Assembly: GCA_964036295.1 (NCBI GenBank)
Contig: OZ038463.1
Span: forward strand, 9,725,274 to 9,789,273
DNA length: 64,000 bases
Source of the DNA: Plumapathes pennacea
Lineage: Eukaryota; Cnidaria; Anthozoa; Antipatharia; Myriopathidae
Direction: 5' to 3'
Shown: piece after piece, positions 1 to 12,056 of the stretch
Layout of the letters: each line of letters starts with the position of its first letter
How positions within the stretch are numbered: the first letter of the stretch is position 1
Program-made: the position numbers and the translations under genes
The notes under the pieces: model-generated
Database searches by the model: none
Told to the model about the DNA's origin: nothing
What the model saw: only the letters and a program-made list of their open reading frames with translations

Positions 1-769
1 AAGAGATGGCTGTATTTCCTACGAAAACGAAACTAGTATAAACTCTGTCGCACATTTACATCCGCGTATGAAACGCATAACATAGAGATATAGATAGGTT
101 ATTACAACCTGACTTGCAGTCAAACTACTGAATTAAAAACATTCAACGAAATAAAATATTTAATATAGTAAATTTATTACAAAGGAATACTAAAATAACG
201 AAGTTATGTGATGGTGTAAGCTAAGTGACAGATCACTGATATTATACATGGTAAGAAGAGAAAACCGCTAGGCAGTGATAGCACTTAAATAAAAAATACA
301 CTTAAGCATATTAAGATACTGCATAGATCCGACTATGCGTATACGCTGAACACTATATGTGATTTGCGCCTTCCCGAGAAACTCATTCGAAAGGCCACTT
401 GATCATATTCTCATCTGGGTTGGCTTTGCCGTTGCATCAACTGTACTGAAAGTGCTGGGTGCGCAGATAACCACAATGCTTGTGAACGGACACACAAAAC
501 CTAAGCAATCGCAGGTCGATTACCTCGGCAGTCATCCGAGAACAACCTGATCATTGGATTACTCGCAAACCGATGATGATAAACCATAAACCGATGATGG
601 AATACATGAACATTGCCACCGATTGGAAATTGCTTACCTTTATCAGAGCATTCTTTAACTCCTCTTCATTCATCATATCAAGTGTTTCGTCCTGGGGTCG
701 AAAACAAAGAAATCCGATATTGGAGCCGTTTTGGGTACGGGTGGGACGAAACAAACGAGATAGGCAAAC
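1..769. other. Intron of the b5-domain gene continuing past the left edge
   Basis: AT-rich sequence downstream of the donor at 769-768 on the minus strand. No further exon with histidine boxes or other recognisable coding sequence was seen here. Confidence 0.45.
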
Positions 770-3700
770 CTGAAGGTGGTTTTCCATGAAGAAAGGCTTG
801 AGGTGCATCAACTTTGCTTCTTTAAGAGTGGCAAACACTCGAGCATAGTCCTCGTCCGCCTCCTGGAAGGCCATTTTGACCTGAACAAAACACGAAATAA
901 AATACCTTAGACTCCAGCTTCACTCCGAAGTTGCAGTTTTATTAGTATCATACTGTAGTCGGCTAGTACAGTTTTTTATTGCGCGAAAACCGAGTTTTGC
1001 CACGAGAAAGCCAAAGACTGAACAGGGAACATTGTGACTTATCTACTACACAACCAAAACGGTATTTCCAGATGATTCTAAATGAACAAAACAAGTACTA
1101 AATCACTAACGTATGTGTCCAACATTTTTCTTCAGTAAAAGAGGCCAACATTTTGGTTATCTGGATGTCGTATGATATAAAAAAATCTGTGTTCTATATC
1201 AACTTCCAGGCTCGGGTTAAACGTCGATCTTAGCATGCGTGGAACTCAATGCAAATTACCTCAAACAGTGCAGTAGAGCTAAGATCGACGTTTAACCCGG
1301 GTCTTGGATACAATAAACTATTCAGAACACAAATAGCTCACAAGGCATGTGTTTCAATTCTGCATCCCCAATGAATGGTTTAATAGCCTCAGATCGTATC
1401 ATAGTATTGGTGCACTGCATGTCTACTTTCAACCAAATTAATATGCATCGACAAAATTGATTTCAAAACATTCAACGAACCAAAACACTGGGTGGCTATC
1501 AATCAATCGCTTTCGCTTTTGCTTTTCATTTTGCTCCCGTTCTTTTGGAGATCCGCTGTTTTCACAACTTACTTTAAATTACAGTGTTACTCATGTTGCA
1601 CCTTTTTTTTTCTACAGCGCCGCAGATAAAAAAAATTTCCCCATGAATGCGCGGAAGCTTGAAAGCTTGTTAAATCGGTATTTCAGCCGTACTCGACCCG
1701 ATCCAAAGTCAACTGGTGTCTTGTTTAAATGTTAAAGTGTGTATAAACAGTGAGCTCGTCAGTATTGGAAAAGGCCTCCTCGACAGTCAGGAGACGTGCA
1801 TAACATTTGATACAACAACCTTGGGAATTTGAATTCTGAAATAGTCACGCTCTTGACCTGATAACTGGTATCACACCATCTTTAAGTTCAGGGAGCTTTA
1901 TAAGCAAACCAAGAAGACGACGGCAACGAGGGGAGCCGAGAAAAAAATCATTCCTTACGTCTTTGTGACTTTGCGCCTATTCTGAAGTTTCTCAATTTGT
2001 TTCGTTTTGCCGAGGTTCTGTTGCATTCACCGTCTCACTGTGACAAACGACTGTCCCCTTGACACTACTAGTGTCGTCAATCGATAAGGAAGCATTTTGT
2101 GAAGTCGCACGCGGAAGCACGACCACACCAACATAACACCAATTTCACATACGATTTATCGTTTTGTAGTTGCCACGTCACCATCCTCGGCTTCTTGGGG
2201 ACGGTCTTGAAGACGGCAAAATTATAACTATTCAACGGTTTGTCAGGAACAAGTAGAAATTCTTTACTTACCGTGATGTTCACAGCATATACATCAGCCG
2301 ATAAACAGAATAGTTTGCCACATTATCTGTAGTAATTTTCACACCTTCTGGCTACATTTTGCGACACCAGGTTAATGCATGAATATTCAAAAATACTGTT
2401 TGCCATGGGTAATCCCCGACATTAGTCATGATGACATACTCCCAGGGTGCTTTTAGCACCTTAATATTGTTCATGCTGTGACTAGTTTTTGCTCGTGACA
2501 ATCGTGAAGTGATGCGTGGTACGGGGTGAGGAAAGGTTAGGCATCGAAGCCTGTCTTCGTATCGGTTCAAAATGTCTTCTACTTCTCATATTTGCTCTCA
2601 TCGAAAGCTTTTGAATTTCAAAGAATTGATGTCATGCTTTATGGCCGGAGTAACGTTAAGCGCGTTCATGAGTTGAGGGGCGGAACACAAAAATGTGCGT
2701 GTATTAAGCATACGGCACTCCTCATCGCCGAAACTAAAACATATTATAAATATGCAGTGTTCAGTTATCATTGGTTCCACATAAAATGCATTCGTATAAC
2801 AGGCTCAATCCGTGGCCTGGCAATATATTATCTGTAAGGGTTTTTTGAGGTGGTCGACGCCGATGCTCCAAAGTTGAAAAGAAATGCTGTGTAGCTGAAC
2901 GGTCACCGCACCTCAGTGCAGCAACGGTTTACCCCTGCCACCTCTCCCAGAAGTTGCGCTTGCAAACATAAACCGGCCATATTATTAGTTCTCCTGGATC
3001 CGCCACTTCCCCCACCACTTCCCCTCCTCCTCCAAATGACGAACACTATCGCTGGGAAGTAGATGAAGTTGAAAAAAATCAGCTTTATTGCAAAGAACAG
3101 TTTTATTTCTAAACCAACAATGTGCACGGCATCACGTAACACCAAACTTAAAGACCTCAAAAAAAAAAAAAAAAAAAAAAAAAAAACTAATAGGGTAGCA
3201 GGTAGCAAGGTCAATGTAAATAGCTACACAGGCCTGGCGTCTCTAAGACTACTGTATGTGCACTTTTGTGCGCTTTGCCGGCTTCCATCTACACGCTGTG
3301 TCGGATGAGTATATAAATTGCTCAACTGTGCACATTGTTGTCAAAAATATAATGTGACATATGACACGTTGTGTGTGACGTATTAATAAATCCTTGTTTT
3401 GGCTTTATGGAATTCCATGACAGAGTACATCATTCAAATCCATGCATGTAATTGACAGCCTGCTGTCTCATTATTTCCTCTTAAATACAAAAATACGCTG
3501 CAGGAGCCTTAAATAGAACATAGATCGCCTTACTTATTGGCCAAACTATTATAGAAAATAACACATCATTGGTAAAATTCAAATGCCATGTATTAGATAC
3601 AAAATGGCTGAAAAAAATACGTCCAACTCGTGATTGCAGTTTTTGCAGATTAAATATTTACATTCAAAATTGCAAGGGGCTTGTCATACGTAATCTACGT

Positions 3701-5711
3701 TTGTCTATCCCCCTTAATCTTGAAAATTCCGACATTCTTCTCTTAAATCCTGTCTTCCTGTGAACAAAGAAAGAATCAAGTCTTAATTAACTCATAAAAG
3801 AAGTGGGAGTATCTGACACAGACAACTTCAGGCAAAAGAATATTATTTGGAAGACAAAGAAGAATATACCAGAACCTCCCATAAGCGGTCTGGTCGCTTA
3901 TGGATGTTCCTCAGTGTCCGATATAGGTGGTCGCTTACGAGAGGTGGTCGCTTAGGGTGGTTTTACTGTAAAACAGCAGACAAAGGTGCCGGAGAGAGGT
4001 GGACCAACGAATAAATAAACAGACAAACGGCCGGCTTATGTTGTTCTAGTGTGAGTTACCTCTCGAAGAGTTCCAATGTAGTACTTCCTGATCAATTTGT
4101 ACGCCTCGGCGGAGTGTCCTTTGTCATGGAAGACCGAGGAAGCGTCGCGTCCTGCGCACGAAAAAATAAGAAATGACGTCAAAGGGTTCAATCTCCATTC
4201 CATGATTTAAGGCCGACACAAGGCAATTTTTCTTGCAACAGTGCGACACACCGCCTTGCAAGACAAAGTACACGGAACTAGAAATTTCGCCACTTTGTAA
4301 TATGCAACGTAAACGAACACTGCGAGACAAGTCGCAGATTGAAAAAGTTGACTTCTACTTTTCACAACGTTACGTGGTCTTGTGCTGTAACGTGTGCCAT
4401 GCACTTTGCAACTTTCCTCGTATTACATGCGTACGACATGGCCTTTGTTCTTTATAAAGGCGTAACTGTGTGTTCTTATTTTCCTAGCTTGCTGTTCTTT
4501 ATAAATCTTTCTCTCCTTGCTTTTCAACTGAATAGAACTGATTCACAGTTTCTCAGCTATCCACCCATATTTCTCGGGGCACTGACTATCAAGCACTCAG
4601 TACCGCGGGTGTTTGCAATTGGCGTTGTTCGAAAACTTATGAAGCTGTTCCTTGGCAGGACGACCACCAAGGCTGGACGCTAACCTGCATGTTCTAGAAT
4701 AATCTCTGATCCTCCTGGATGCTGCAAGTAAGGCGGAAAAAATAACACGCATGTTAGTTAAGACATATCAGTTATCCATGCATCAGAAACAAAGAATAAA
4801 CTACAAAAAAAGACCAGAGACAAACAAACACTGCAGACCCCTTCCCCCACCCTCTCTCCCAAGTAATGACGTCACAACAAAGCTACTTCGGTACTCTTCC
4901 ATTTAGACTATATAAAACGTGCTATAACCAGTATTTTCTCACACAAAATTCAGGGTCCGTAGAGCAATAAACTACTACGATATTGGTCGTTGAAGGCAGA
5001 AATTCTCCCACAGAAATGTCTCTTGAGTGATCACTGGTTCCAGTAAAAAACAATCAGTGTGAACTTTGTACATACTCATATAGCAGTCCCTTTGTCTGAT
5101 TATTAGGTTTTCAGAAATGAAATAGAACACTCAAAAAAATAATTACATCACACTTCGGTACTCGATTCGCTCACTGCACGGTGCCGCCATGTTGGATACA
5201 AAGCGAGGCTAACCTGGCACGAATTCGTCAGGCACCAAACAGGACAGTAACCCTGTCCCTCTAAAGCAACTAAGGCGTGTGCAGAGAAGGTACACATTTT
5301 CCCTTGGGGAGGCACATGCACAAATTCCTAAGGAAGCATCTCTAATTAAGCCAGGAGAGCCTCGCTTTGAAGCTAGAGCCAGTTTCCGTGCAAGGAGCCC
5401 ATTCTACCGACCACATTAGCTCCTTATAATTATTTCGGGTGTGCAGTTACATAATCCAGAATGTGAAGTATGAATAAATAGTGTCGTTGTGGTTGTTGTG
5501 TGTATGCACAAACTTCCAGTATAAGTGGCTGCCTTTGTCGGTGTGGATGCTGTTCTTTTACCTCTTCCAAAAAGTTTGTGACGTCATACACTTGATTCTC
5601 GATGACGATCCAACACGAGTTGCTGGAGCAGTGATATTGCACATCTTTAAACGAGAACAGCTCGTGCCTCTTCACGATGCTTACGTCATTCCGATAAGTT
5701 ATCGATTCCAT
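770..5711 (-). CDS. Cytochrome b5-domain protein, partial (possible front-end fatty acid desaturase N-terminus)
   Basis: Four minus-strand exons join in frame: 5711-5562, 4721-4685, 4151-4060 and 880-770. The last ends at a good GT donor, so the gene continues beyond the left edge. Residues 10-93 form a cytochrome b5 heme-binding fold: a CWIVIENQVYDVTNFLEE segment, then HPGG carrying the first axial heme His, then AGRDAS and a KGHSAEA segment carrying the second His, ending in YYIGTL. The start is the ATG at 5711, just after an AG at 5715-5714; this may be a coding start after a 5'UTR intron, or an upstream exon may exist. The following 37 residues (DEDYARVFATLKEAKLMHLK core) resemble the linker that precedes the membrane part of FADS-type front-end desaturases. 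That likeness is from memory and is inference. No histidine box is in the window, so the b5 domain is secure but the whole-protein identity is not. Fatty acid 2-hydroxylase is an alternative, though its linker fits less well. Confidence 0.6.
1214..1298. repeat. Inverted repeat with perfect 20-bp arms
   Basis: The left arm (1214-1233) and right arm (1279-1298) are exact reverse complements around a loop of about 45 nt. It looks like a tiny foldback element or the two ends of a deleted MITE. It lies in an intron of the b5-domain gene. Confidence 0.75.
3884..3972. repeat. Short dispersed-repeat fragment with three GGTCGCTTA motifs
   Basis: Three near-identical GGTCGCTTA/GGTCGCTTAT motifs are spaced through about 75 bp, ending in GGTTTTACTGTA. 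The self-similarity suggests a repeat-derived segment. No coding sense. Confidence 0.4.
5198..5374. mobile_element. MITE-like element with CAAAGCGAGGCT termini
   Basis: Inverted termini read CAAAGCGAGGCT on the left and AGCCTCGCTTTG on the right, about 170 bp apart. A related but truncated copy of the left side (GAGGCTAACCTGGCACGAA) occurs at 25611-25680 in NFS1 intron 3. No transposase, so non-autonomous. It sits in intron 1 of the b5-domain gene. Confidence 0.6.
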
Positions 5712-5989
5712 CCCTGAAACGTACACAAATTGATTATTTTAGTGTGCAAAGCATTTTTCGTAAGTTAATAAAGTTTTCCACTGAGGAAGTACAGACTGGA
5801 AAGGTCCAGGTTAGCCTCAATCCGGATTGTGTCCGCCACAACTCTAGTTAGTACATTTTGTACAGCACTTTCGGAGATTTTAGCATCAGCTATTTGGGCC
5901 TAGAAGTTGGTTCCCACGGTCGGAACAATGCTTCAGCATTACGATCATGTTTGCAAATTTGGTCGGCCAAATCTTGCCTGGCCTGACTA

Positions 5990-6615
5990 ATTGAGTTTTG
6001 AACCTACCCGACCAATACAGCCTGGACTGCATTTTAATTAAGTGTACTGGCCTTTTCATGCAGTGTGCATTTTTTTGTTATCAATTATCTATTTCTCAGT
6101 GGTCTCATCGTTCACAAAGTGCGCTCAGTCTTAATCCCTTAATAAAGTTGTTTACGACAACTTGCACTTCCTTTTTCAAGGCGGAGTTTAAACCCTTACG
6201 TAATAATCTGGATAGTTTGTTGATTACGCAATTTTAGTTGTCAAGTACTTCTTACAGCCTTTACTGCTCTTAAGTTAAGACTATTTTTAGTTGTAACGCG
6301 CTCGTCACTCTATTAGTAGGCGTTACATTTAGTACACTTATCTCTGCCTATTTGTAAACTGTTAAAGTTTGAGTTAGTTGAAAGTGCGCGTCCCTTTTCG
6401 TTTAGTTGTTCTGTCGCTAAGTAGTGACGTTCTACCTTATCCTTATTGGTTCCTTGTACTTGATGGACAGCTTAATACAGCTAGAGTTAGCGTCCGTATT
6501 TAAAGGCGTGCACACCTAGTTTTACCAGAGAGACCTCACGTGTTAACTTGTTTGTCGCTTGGAATAAAGTGATTTAAAAGGGTAAAGCGATTCCTGATCC
6601 TTTGGTACCCCAAAC
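5990..6615 (+). mobile_element. Possible solo LTR
   Basis: The order of signals on the plus strand resembles a retroelement LTR: a TATTTAAAGG TATA-like box near 6498, then about 45 bp later GAGACCTCACGTG, then the polyadenylation-type signal GGAATAAAG near 6561, then GGTACCCCAAACAA. No coding part or second LTR was seen, so it would be solo. The borders are estimates and no target-site duplication was established. Confidence 0.3.
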
Positions 6616-6712
6616 AAGCCACAGCAAGCTTTTCCCTACCTTACACAGCTTTCACACATCGACCCTTCTCTAAACGATCGAGTTGCATTATGGTCTACAT
6701 GTATGCCTTAGG

Positions 6713-6912
6713 GCGCGTTCGATTGGGTTTATTCCGGAATAGGAATAGCAATACAGATTGATAAAATATTTTGCTTTGGAGCTAAATTATATCGAGATGT
6801 ATCGGGAGCTGTTCAAAATGCCAGCGTGAAGGTTTTGAGAACACTCCCGAAAACAATTTCCCGCAGAAAAAGCAAACCAAGCATACGGTCAATCGAAGGC
6901 ACCCTTACTGTG
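6713..6912 (+). mobile_element. MITE copy A (GCGTTCGATTGGG family)
   Basis: Begins GGCGCGTTCGATTGGGTTTA followed by TTCCGGAATAGGAATAGC. It shares most of its length with the copy at 29430-29652, including the internal block TTGATAAAATATTTTGCTTT. The right end (TCAATCGAAGGCACCC) is a decayed inverted terminus. Non-autonomous, no open frame of note. Confidence 0.65.
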
Positions 6913-7067
6913 CCGACTAACTCAAAGAAACCAAAAAAAAAAAAAAAAAAAAAACTGAACTGACTAAAATAAAACAAGAAACTCCCGTGATTTAAATAAT
7001 TTCCTCAGACAGACAGATGAAACACCCACCTTGAGTCTGTATACACCCAGTCAGTTCTGGTTTCGTT

Positions 7068-7105
<38 letters not shown>

Positions 7106-8674
7106 GAAAAAGAAAGCAATATGTAATATAATCACTTAATAAATCAAAGTTAATTTACTGCATTTATTGTGCAAGGGCAATAAATGCCATGGCTCTTTAA
7201 GAAACAATACAGTAAACCACTTCCGTTTCGCACCGGCCCTTTATCCGACATCAGGCATTTTATGAAATAAGAACTTGGTCGCACTTGAACTAACCAAAAT
7301 GATGTCGACACTTTAATGAAACTTTTCAAGCGCAAACAGCATTTTTCGTAGTTGCTACTAAACCGTGGTTTCGCTTTAGCAGTGCGACCGAGCCCTGACA
7401 TGATTACAAGCTTGATCGGAATTCCAATTCTCCAGTGTCCCAGTGTATAATTCTCTCTTGTGAATAAGTGTTGATGAAGCGCAAGATGTGGCGGGCATTC
7501 AATCCAAAAATACAGGCTGACCACTTTGTTAATGACTCATTATCATTGCTGACAGTTTTAGTTTCCATTATTTAAAAAGGAAGATTGAAATCGGTGTTTT
7601 TTTTTTTGAGTTGCCGCAGGGGTCCCTTTATAACGCCTCAGCTACAAGACAACCGAGCACGCAAGAGGTTGCCACAACAGCCCGGAAGGGAGAGGTGGGC
7701 GGGAGCCGAATACTCCTCGTAATTTTGGTAGGCCTGTTCCGCCCGGTTCTGTAAACCCTTGAACTATTTCAGACTAAAATAGAAAAGTCAACTAAATTGT
7801 AGACCAACTGTATCCCAAACACGATCAAATACCATATGCAAAATTTACTTAGGAAGCCGCAGCTCCTAGCGCGCTAAGGCTTGCATAATTACGAGAAAAT
7901 TGAGGCCATTACTTTGCTTCACTCGCAGCGATGTCAAACAAACGGGGCAGCGGTATAGTAATCCTACTTAGGCTGAAAGCGAGGCTCTCTTTCCAAAGTG
8001 CTTTAAATGCCATTTGAAGCTCGTACCATGCATCACTTACTCCACAGCATATTCCTTCTTGTAATATGCAGAACTGAGGAGTCTGGGTGGCATTATTTAC
8101 CCAATTCCAGACCTCTTCCCAAAATTTTCACCCTACTTCAGACTAAACAATTAATATGGTATCCTCTGCATTTTCAGCACAACCTCGAGAAAAAAATGAC
8201 ATTTCCTGAATCCATCACCAAAAATTGACAAATATTGTGTACTGTTGATAGGGGAAGTCCCAAAAGGCATCTTATTAATTTTTCCCTTGACTCCCAAATC
8301 CTGACCAAAAAAATATGCTGAATATTTATAAATTCTGCATCCTGAAAAACAAGTTGGGCCCCTTAATACCTAGAACAAGCTTTAATGAAATATCCATTTG
8401 GGCAACAGAGTTGATGCACAGAAATGAGAGTCAGTCTCCCGAGTATAAGGCATAACTTATATACATGGTGACTGTTTTTCACACACTCAAAATTAAAAAA
8501 AAAAAGATATATATTGATTCAATGAACTGATTTCATTTGTTACTTTCTACAGTTTGTATAATATAAATGCACGTGTACAAGGTGCACCTGGTGTAAAGAA
8601 ACCCACACCCTGTGAGTATGAGAGTTTAAAATACTGTAAGGAAGGGAATATAAATACAAACTCTGCATATCTCA

Positions 8675-8706
<32 letters not shown>

Positions 8707-10619
8707 ACAAAAACCAAAAACAAAACAATTAACAAATTTGTAAGACTCTCTTTTTAGAAGCTGTATACATGTGCATGGATTGCATACCTAGTTGCAATAC
8801 TGTTTCAAGAGTTGAGTTTGATTCACTTGACTATTAAACATGAACGCTCTTTCATTGAAACTTGACAGACAGATTCAAGAAAAAACACTAAAAATGGCAT
8901 CCAATTACAGTATATGTACTGTGGTATTTTGGGACATAAAAACACAGTGAACAGCCAGCTCTCAGAAACTGGTCTAGGGATAGACATGTCTGACTTACTG
9001 AGGGCAAATTTAAGGGCTCTGCCGCACACAGTACCATGAATTCACTGAAAAATTGTGTTCACTTCTTTAACTTCTATACATAAATCATCTAGCCCTGCAA
9101 CTGCATTCAATAAACGGAAAGAACTGTCAGAACTTAATTACATAATGAGTCACACAATATTGACAGATGTACCGAGTTCCATCTGATGGACATGCAGCTG
9201 CCTCATGATGAAGGTCTGACAGTTGAAACTGCTGGTATTAATAATCATGACTACTATCAGAAGTGAAAGGGATAAATTTTGGGACTTATTTGCCACTCTT
9301 TAATTTTTGAGGTTTATATGCATGGTTAAAAACAATGAATGGCATGGTGGCCAAATACCATACACATTTACATATTAGATTAACTAATACACTCATGATG
9401 CTACGAGCTTTAAAGCTACAATTTTAGTCATATATATCAAAAGGTGTTATGTAAGAGGTAGCATGATAGATTTCGTACTAAATAGCAGTCAAGAAAGTTG
9501 GTTGAAAGGCGTTTTCACTGGCGATGGAACCCTAAAAATTTTGCGTAAGGTTCCATATTGACGGAATCGAGGTCCCAAATAGGTACGTCGATCGATTGTT
9601 TCCGTCGAGTATTCCGAACGGAACGAACTAAATAGTGTCCACAGCGAAACGCTCTTCACAGAAATCCGCCGAGTCATTCGAAAGGTACGTGCCATATCAC
9701 GCATTTGATCGCGTGTAAAGTTATTCAAGTGATACTAGAAAATCGTAAGGTAAAAGACAAACCTTTCATCTTGTAGAGTGTCTCTGGTGCCGCCGTGTGA
9801 GATGAGTCCAGTTTCAACGCAAACTATTTCGTAAGTTCATTGTTTCGTAACCAGAACGATCGACAACAAACTGCTGGACATCTTATTTGCATTTCGTGGA
9901 GGCGTGCTTGGAGGTGTGCTCTAAGCATTCACCTGATTGGTCGCCGAAGCACGTGATCAGTTATTAAATGTAAAAATCACCTGTGTGTAGTATAACGCGC
10001 TCGAACAAGTAACTATACAGTTGAACCCCGCTATTTCGAAATCCCACGGGACACGAAAAAAAGTTAAAAAATAACAGGGTCTTCGTGTTCTGGAACGAAT
10101 TAGGAATATATTGAAGTAAGCCATCGTCCGACTTTCCGCCTGGGGGGGTAGCCTACGAAAAAAGACGGTTTTTCCGCCTGTTGTTTTGCGTCATAGGCTT
10201 TGTCCAATCGAAATTTAGCTTTCAAAAATCAAGAGGCAAGACAAAAGAAAGACCTTTCTTCTGTGATTTCTTATTGGTCGCTCTTAGAACAGCTTATGAC
10301 GCCAAGGAAGTCGTTTGTCGGCCGGTTGCGCAGACAATTCCTCGGCCTCGCAAAGCAACAGGTGGAAAATCCGTCTGTTCTCGCAGGCTGGGAGGTGAGG
10401 GAGCTGGTGCAAAATTCAGTTTAACTTTCGCACCCTTTTCATAATTTCCCTGAAAATGAAAGTGTCACAGAGTTTATCTTTCATTGTGCAAGGTTTCTAA
10501 GGGGTCCAACCTCGTTCCCAGGGTTAAATTTAGAAATATAGAACTTCTCAAAAATAGCATTTCTTGGGTTTTAAAGGTTGTTTTTGAACAAAAGCCAAAC
10601 GCTCATTGATTCGTTTTTG

Positions 10620-10697
10620 TTCGGGCAAAATAACTGACCGGTTTCGGATCCGTAAGCGTTACCTTGTGGGGATTCGGAAACTAAATGCATGCAGCCC

Positions 10698-10729
<32 letters not shown>

Positions 10730-10812
10730 TATAAGGTCACAAATTCAAATAAAAATCTATCCGGTTTCCGTAAACCGGCATGGATCCGCCCGGAAGCGGC
10801 TGTAACCGTAGG
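10620..10812. repeat. CCGGTTTC-rich repeat segment
   Basis: Contains CCGGTTTCGGATCCGTAAGCG and, about 110 bp later, CCGGTTTCCGTAAACCGG with GGATCCGCCCGGAAGCGG. The partly inverted and partly direct likeness of these blocks suggests a repeat-derived region, interrupted by an AAAAC microsatellite. Borders uncertain. Confidence 0.35.
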
Positions 10813-11629
10813 GGTAGAGAAAAACTGAAAACCCAATCAGAAATTAAAGATTAAAAAAAGAGCACCAATCTCTCTCTGTTTTATTTTTATTATGGTTGGA
10901 TTTATAATGGTCGTATGATCCTAAAACTACTTTGGACCCCACACAGCACAAAACCTACTTGAAATTTATAAAATACCAATTTTCCCCAGTTTTTAAAAAA
11001 ATATCTAACCTTATTTGTATTTATCTGTTCTAAATTTCGCCATATATGTAAGCTGTCTGATGAGATGAATAAATAATTAGTCGCAAGGTGTTTGTCAATC
11101 GTCACACAAGTGAGTGAGGAAAGCTCCTAAGGAAGCTGTTGCGACCTAGTGAGGGAAGCTGTCAATTCCCTTGAATCTCCAAGATAAGCACCCTAACTCT
11201 CCCAACCTGCCCCCAAGAAATTACACGGGTAGGGTTGAGAGAAATGATACTCTGATCCCAGACATGAGATGTCTGCTATTTTTTCTCTACGCTGAACTAT
11301 ACGAACTAATTGGAAACGTATCAAATATAGCGTGCCCAAGTTCCTTAAAGCCTATTTTCATTTTAAGGACATTTTTCCTCTTTTTAATCTTCATTTATCC
11401 TCTCATTATATTACTGAATGGTTTTAAGGATTTCAACTTTTTAAATAATAAGTGATAGTTTAGGTTTTAATAGTGAGGATAAGTAGGTTGGGTTCATCTT
11501 TTTTTCCGTTAATAATGTAATGTTTATGCGCTTTCTAAGATTACTAATAGGTTAGTGTAGCCTTTTAAAGTTCTAGAGTCCTTAGAGAAGACGTATTTAT
11601 CTCTGGGCACCTGCTGGTAACAATTTTCT

Positions 11630-11690
11630 GTAAGTTGAAAGGTTTACCCTGAATAAATAAAGGTTTCAATCTATCTATCTCTTGATAACT
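11630..11690 (+). repeat. LINE-type 3' tail remnant
   Basis: A segment GGTTTACCCTGAATAAATAA followed by AGGTTTCAATC and a short TCTA repeat resembles the 3' end of a non-LTR retrotransposon with its simple-repeat tail. No coding part is attached. Confidence 0.3.
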
Positions 11691-12056
11691 CCCACAGTTT
11701 GTATCTAAATTCCAAAATGTTTTTCTACGGTAGTAAATTAACTCGTGGAACAAATAATAATGGGATACCATCCATCTTTCACTCTCTACTTCTCACCCAC
11801 CCTCCCCTCCCCCGCTCCTCCTCCTCCTCTCTCTCTCTCTCTGTCTCGACTTTACTGTCATCCAGTTGATACCTCGGCACATTATGAATGTATAGAAACG
11901 ATTTCCGTTCAAATACAAATGCCATTTAGAAATTGGGGACCACGAGTAAGCAAATACTAGGTACCACATTCTCACACGATCATCCAGGGTGCACCAGTGG
12001 TTGAAAAACAATCAACCAGACATAACTCTCACCCGAGGATGCAGTTTGATCGCAAA

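Larger units (their letters stand above)
881..4059. other. Large intron of the b5-domain gene
   Basis: It lies between exons 3 and 4 of the b5-domain model. It holds a perfect 20-bp inverted repeat (1214-1298), a run of about 26 A (3160-3186) and a short GGTCGCTTA-repeat segment near 3900-3970. The minus-strand open frame at 2077-2283 matches nothing I recognise and is not called. Confidence 0.5.
5712..12056. other. Intergenic region between the b5-domain gene and the MCT-like gene
   Basis: No gene with recognisable homology was found in this 6.3 kb. It contains an LTR-like stretch, a MITE copy, two long A runs, a CCGGTTTC-rich segment around 10640-10800 and a LINE-tail-like piece near 11630-11690. 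A minus-strand open frame at 9489-9728 could be a leading exon of the b5-domain gene, but it has no convincing donor and is not called. Confidence 0.45.

Noticed and set aside
2077-2283. Minus-strand open frame between b5 exons 3 and 4
   Set aside because: It does not resemble a b5 or desaturase segment. Inserting it would break the observed phase-0 junction between the exons ending at 4060 and starting at 880 unless exact borders exist, and none were clear.
7150-7524. 124-codon minus-strand open frame in the left intergenic region
   Set aside because: No recognisable motif and mixed composition; probably a chance frame or repeat-derived.
9489-9728. Minus-strand Arg-rich open frame that might be the first exon of the b5-domain gene
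   Set aside because: No convincing GT donor with the phase needed at 5713, and nothing conserved.
10181-10444. Two overlapping plus-strand frames near 10.2-10.4 kb
   Set aside because: Neither has a recognisable domain. The surrounding inverted CCGCCT/AGGCGG-like pieces suggest repeat-derived sequence.
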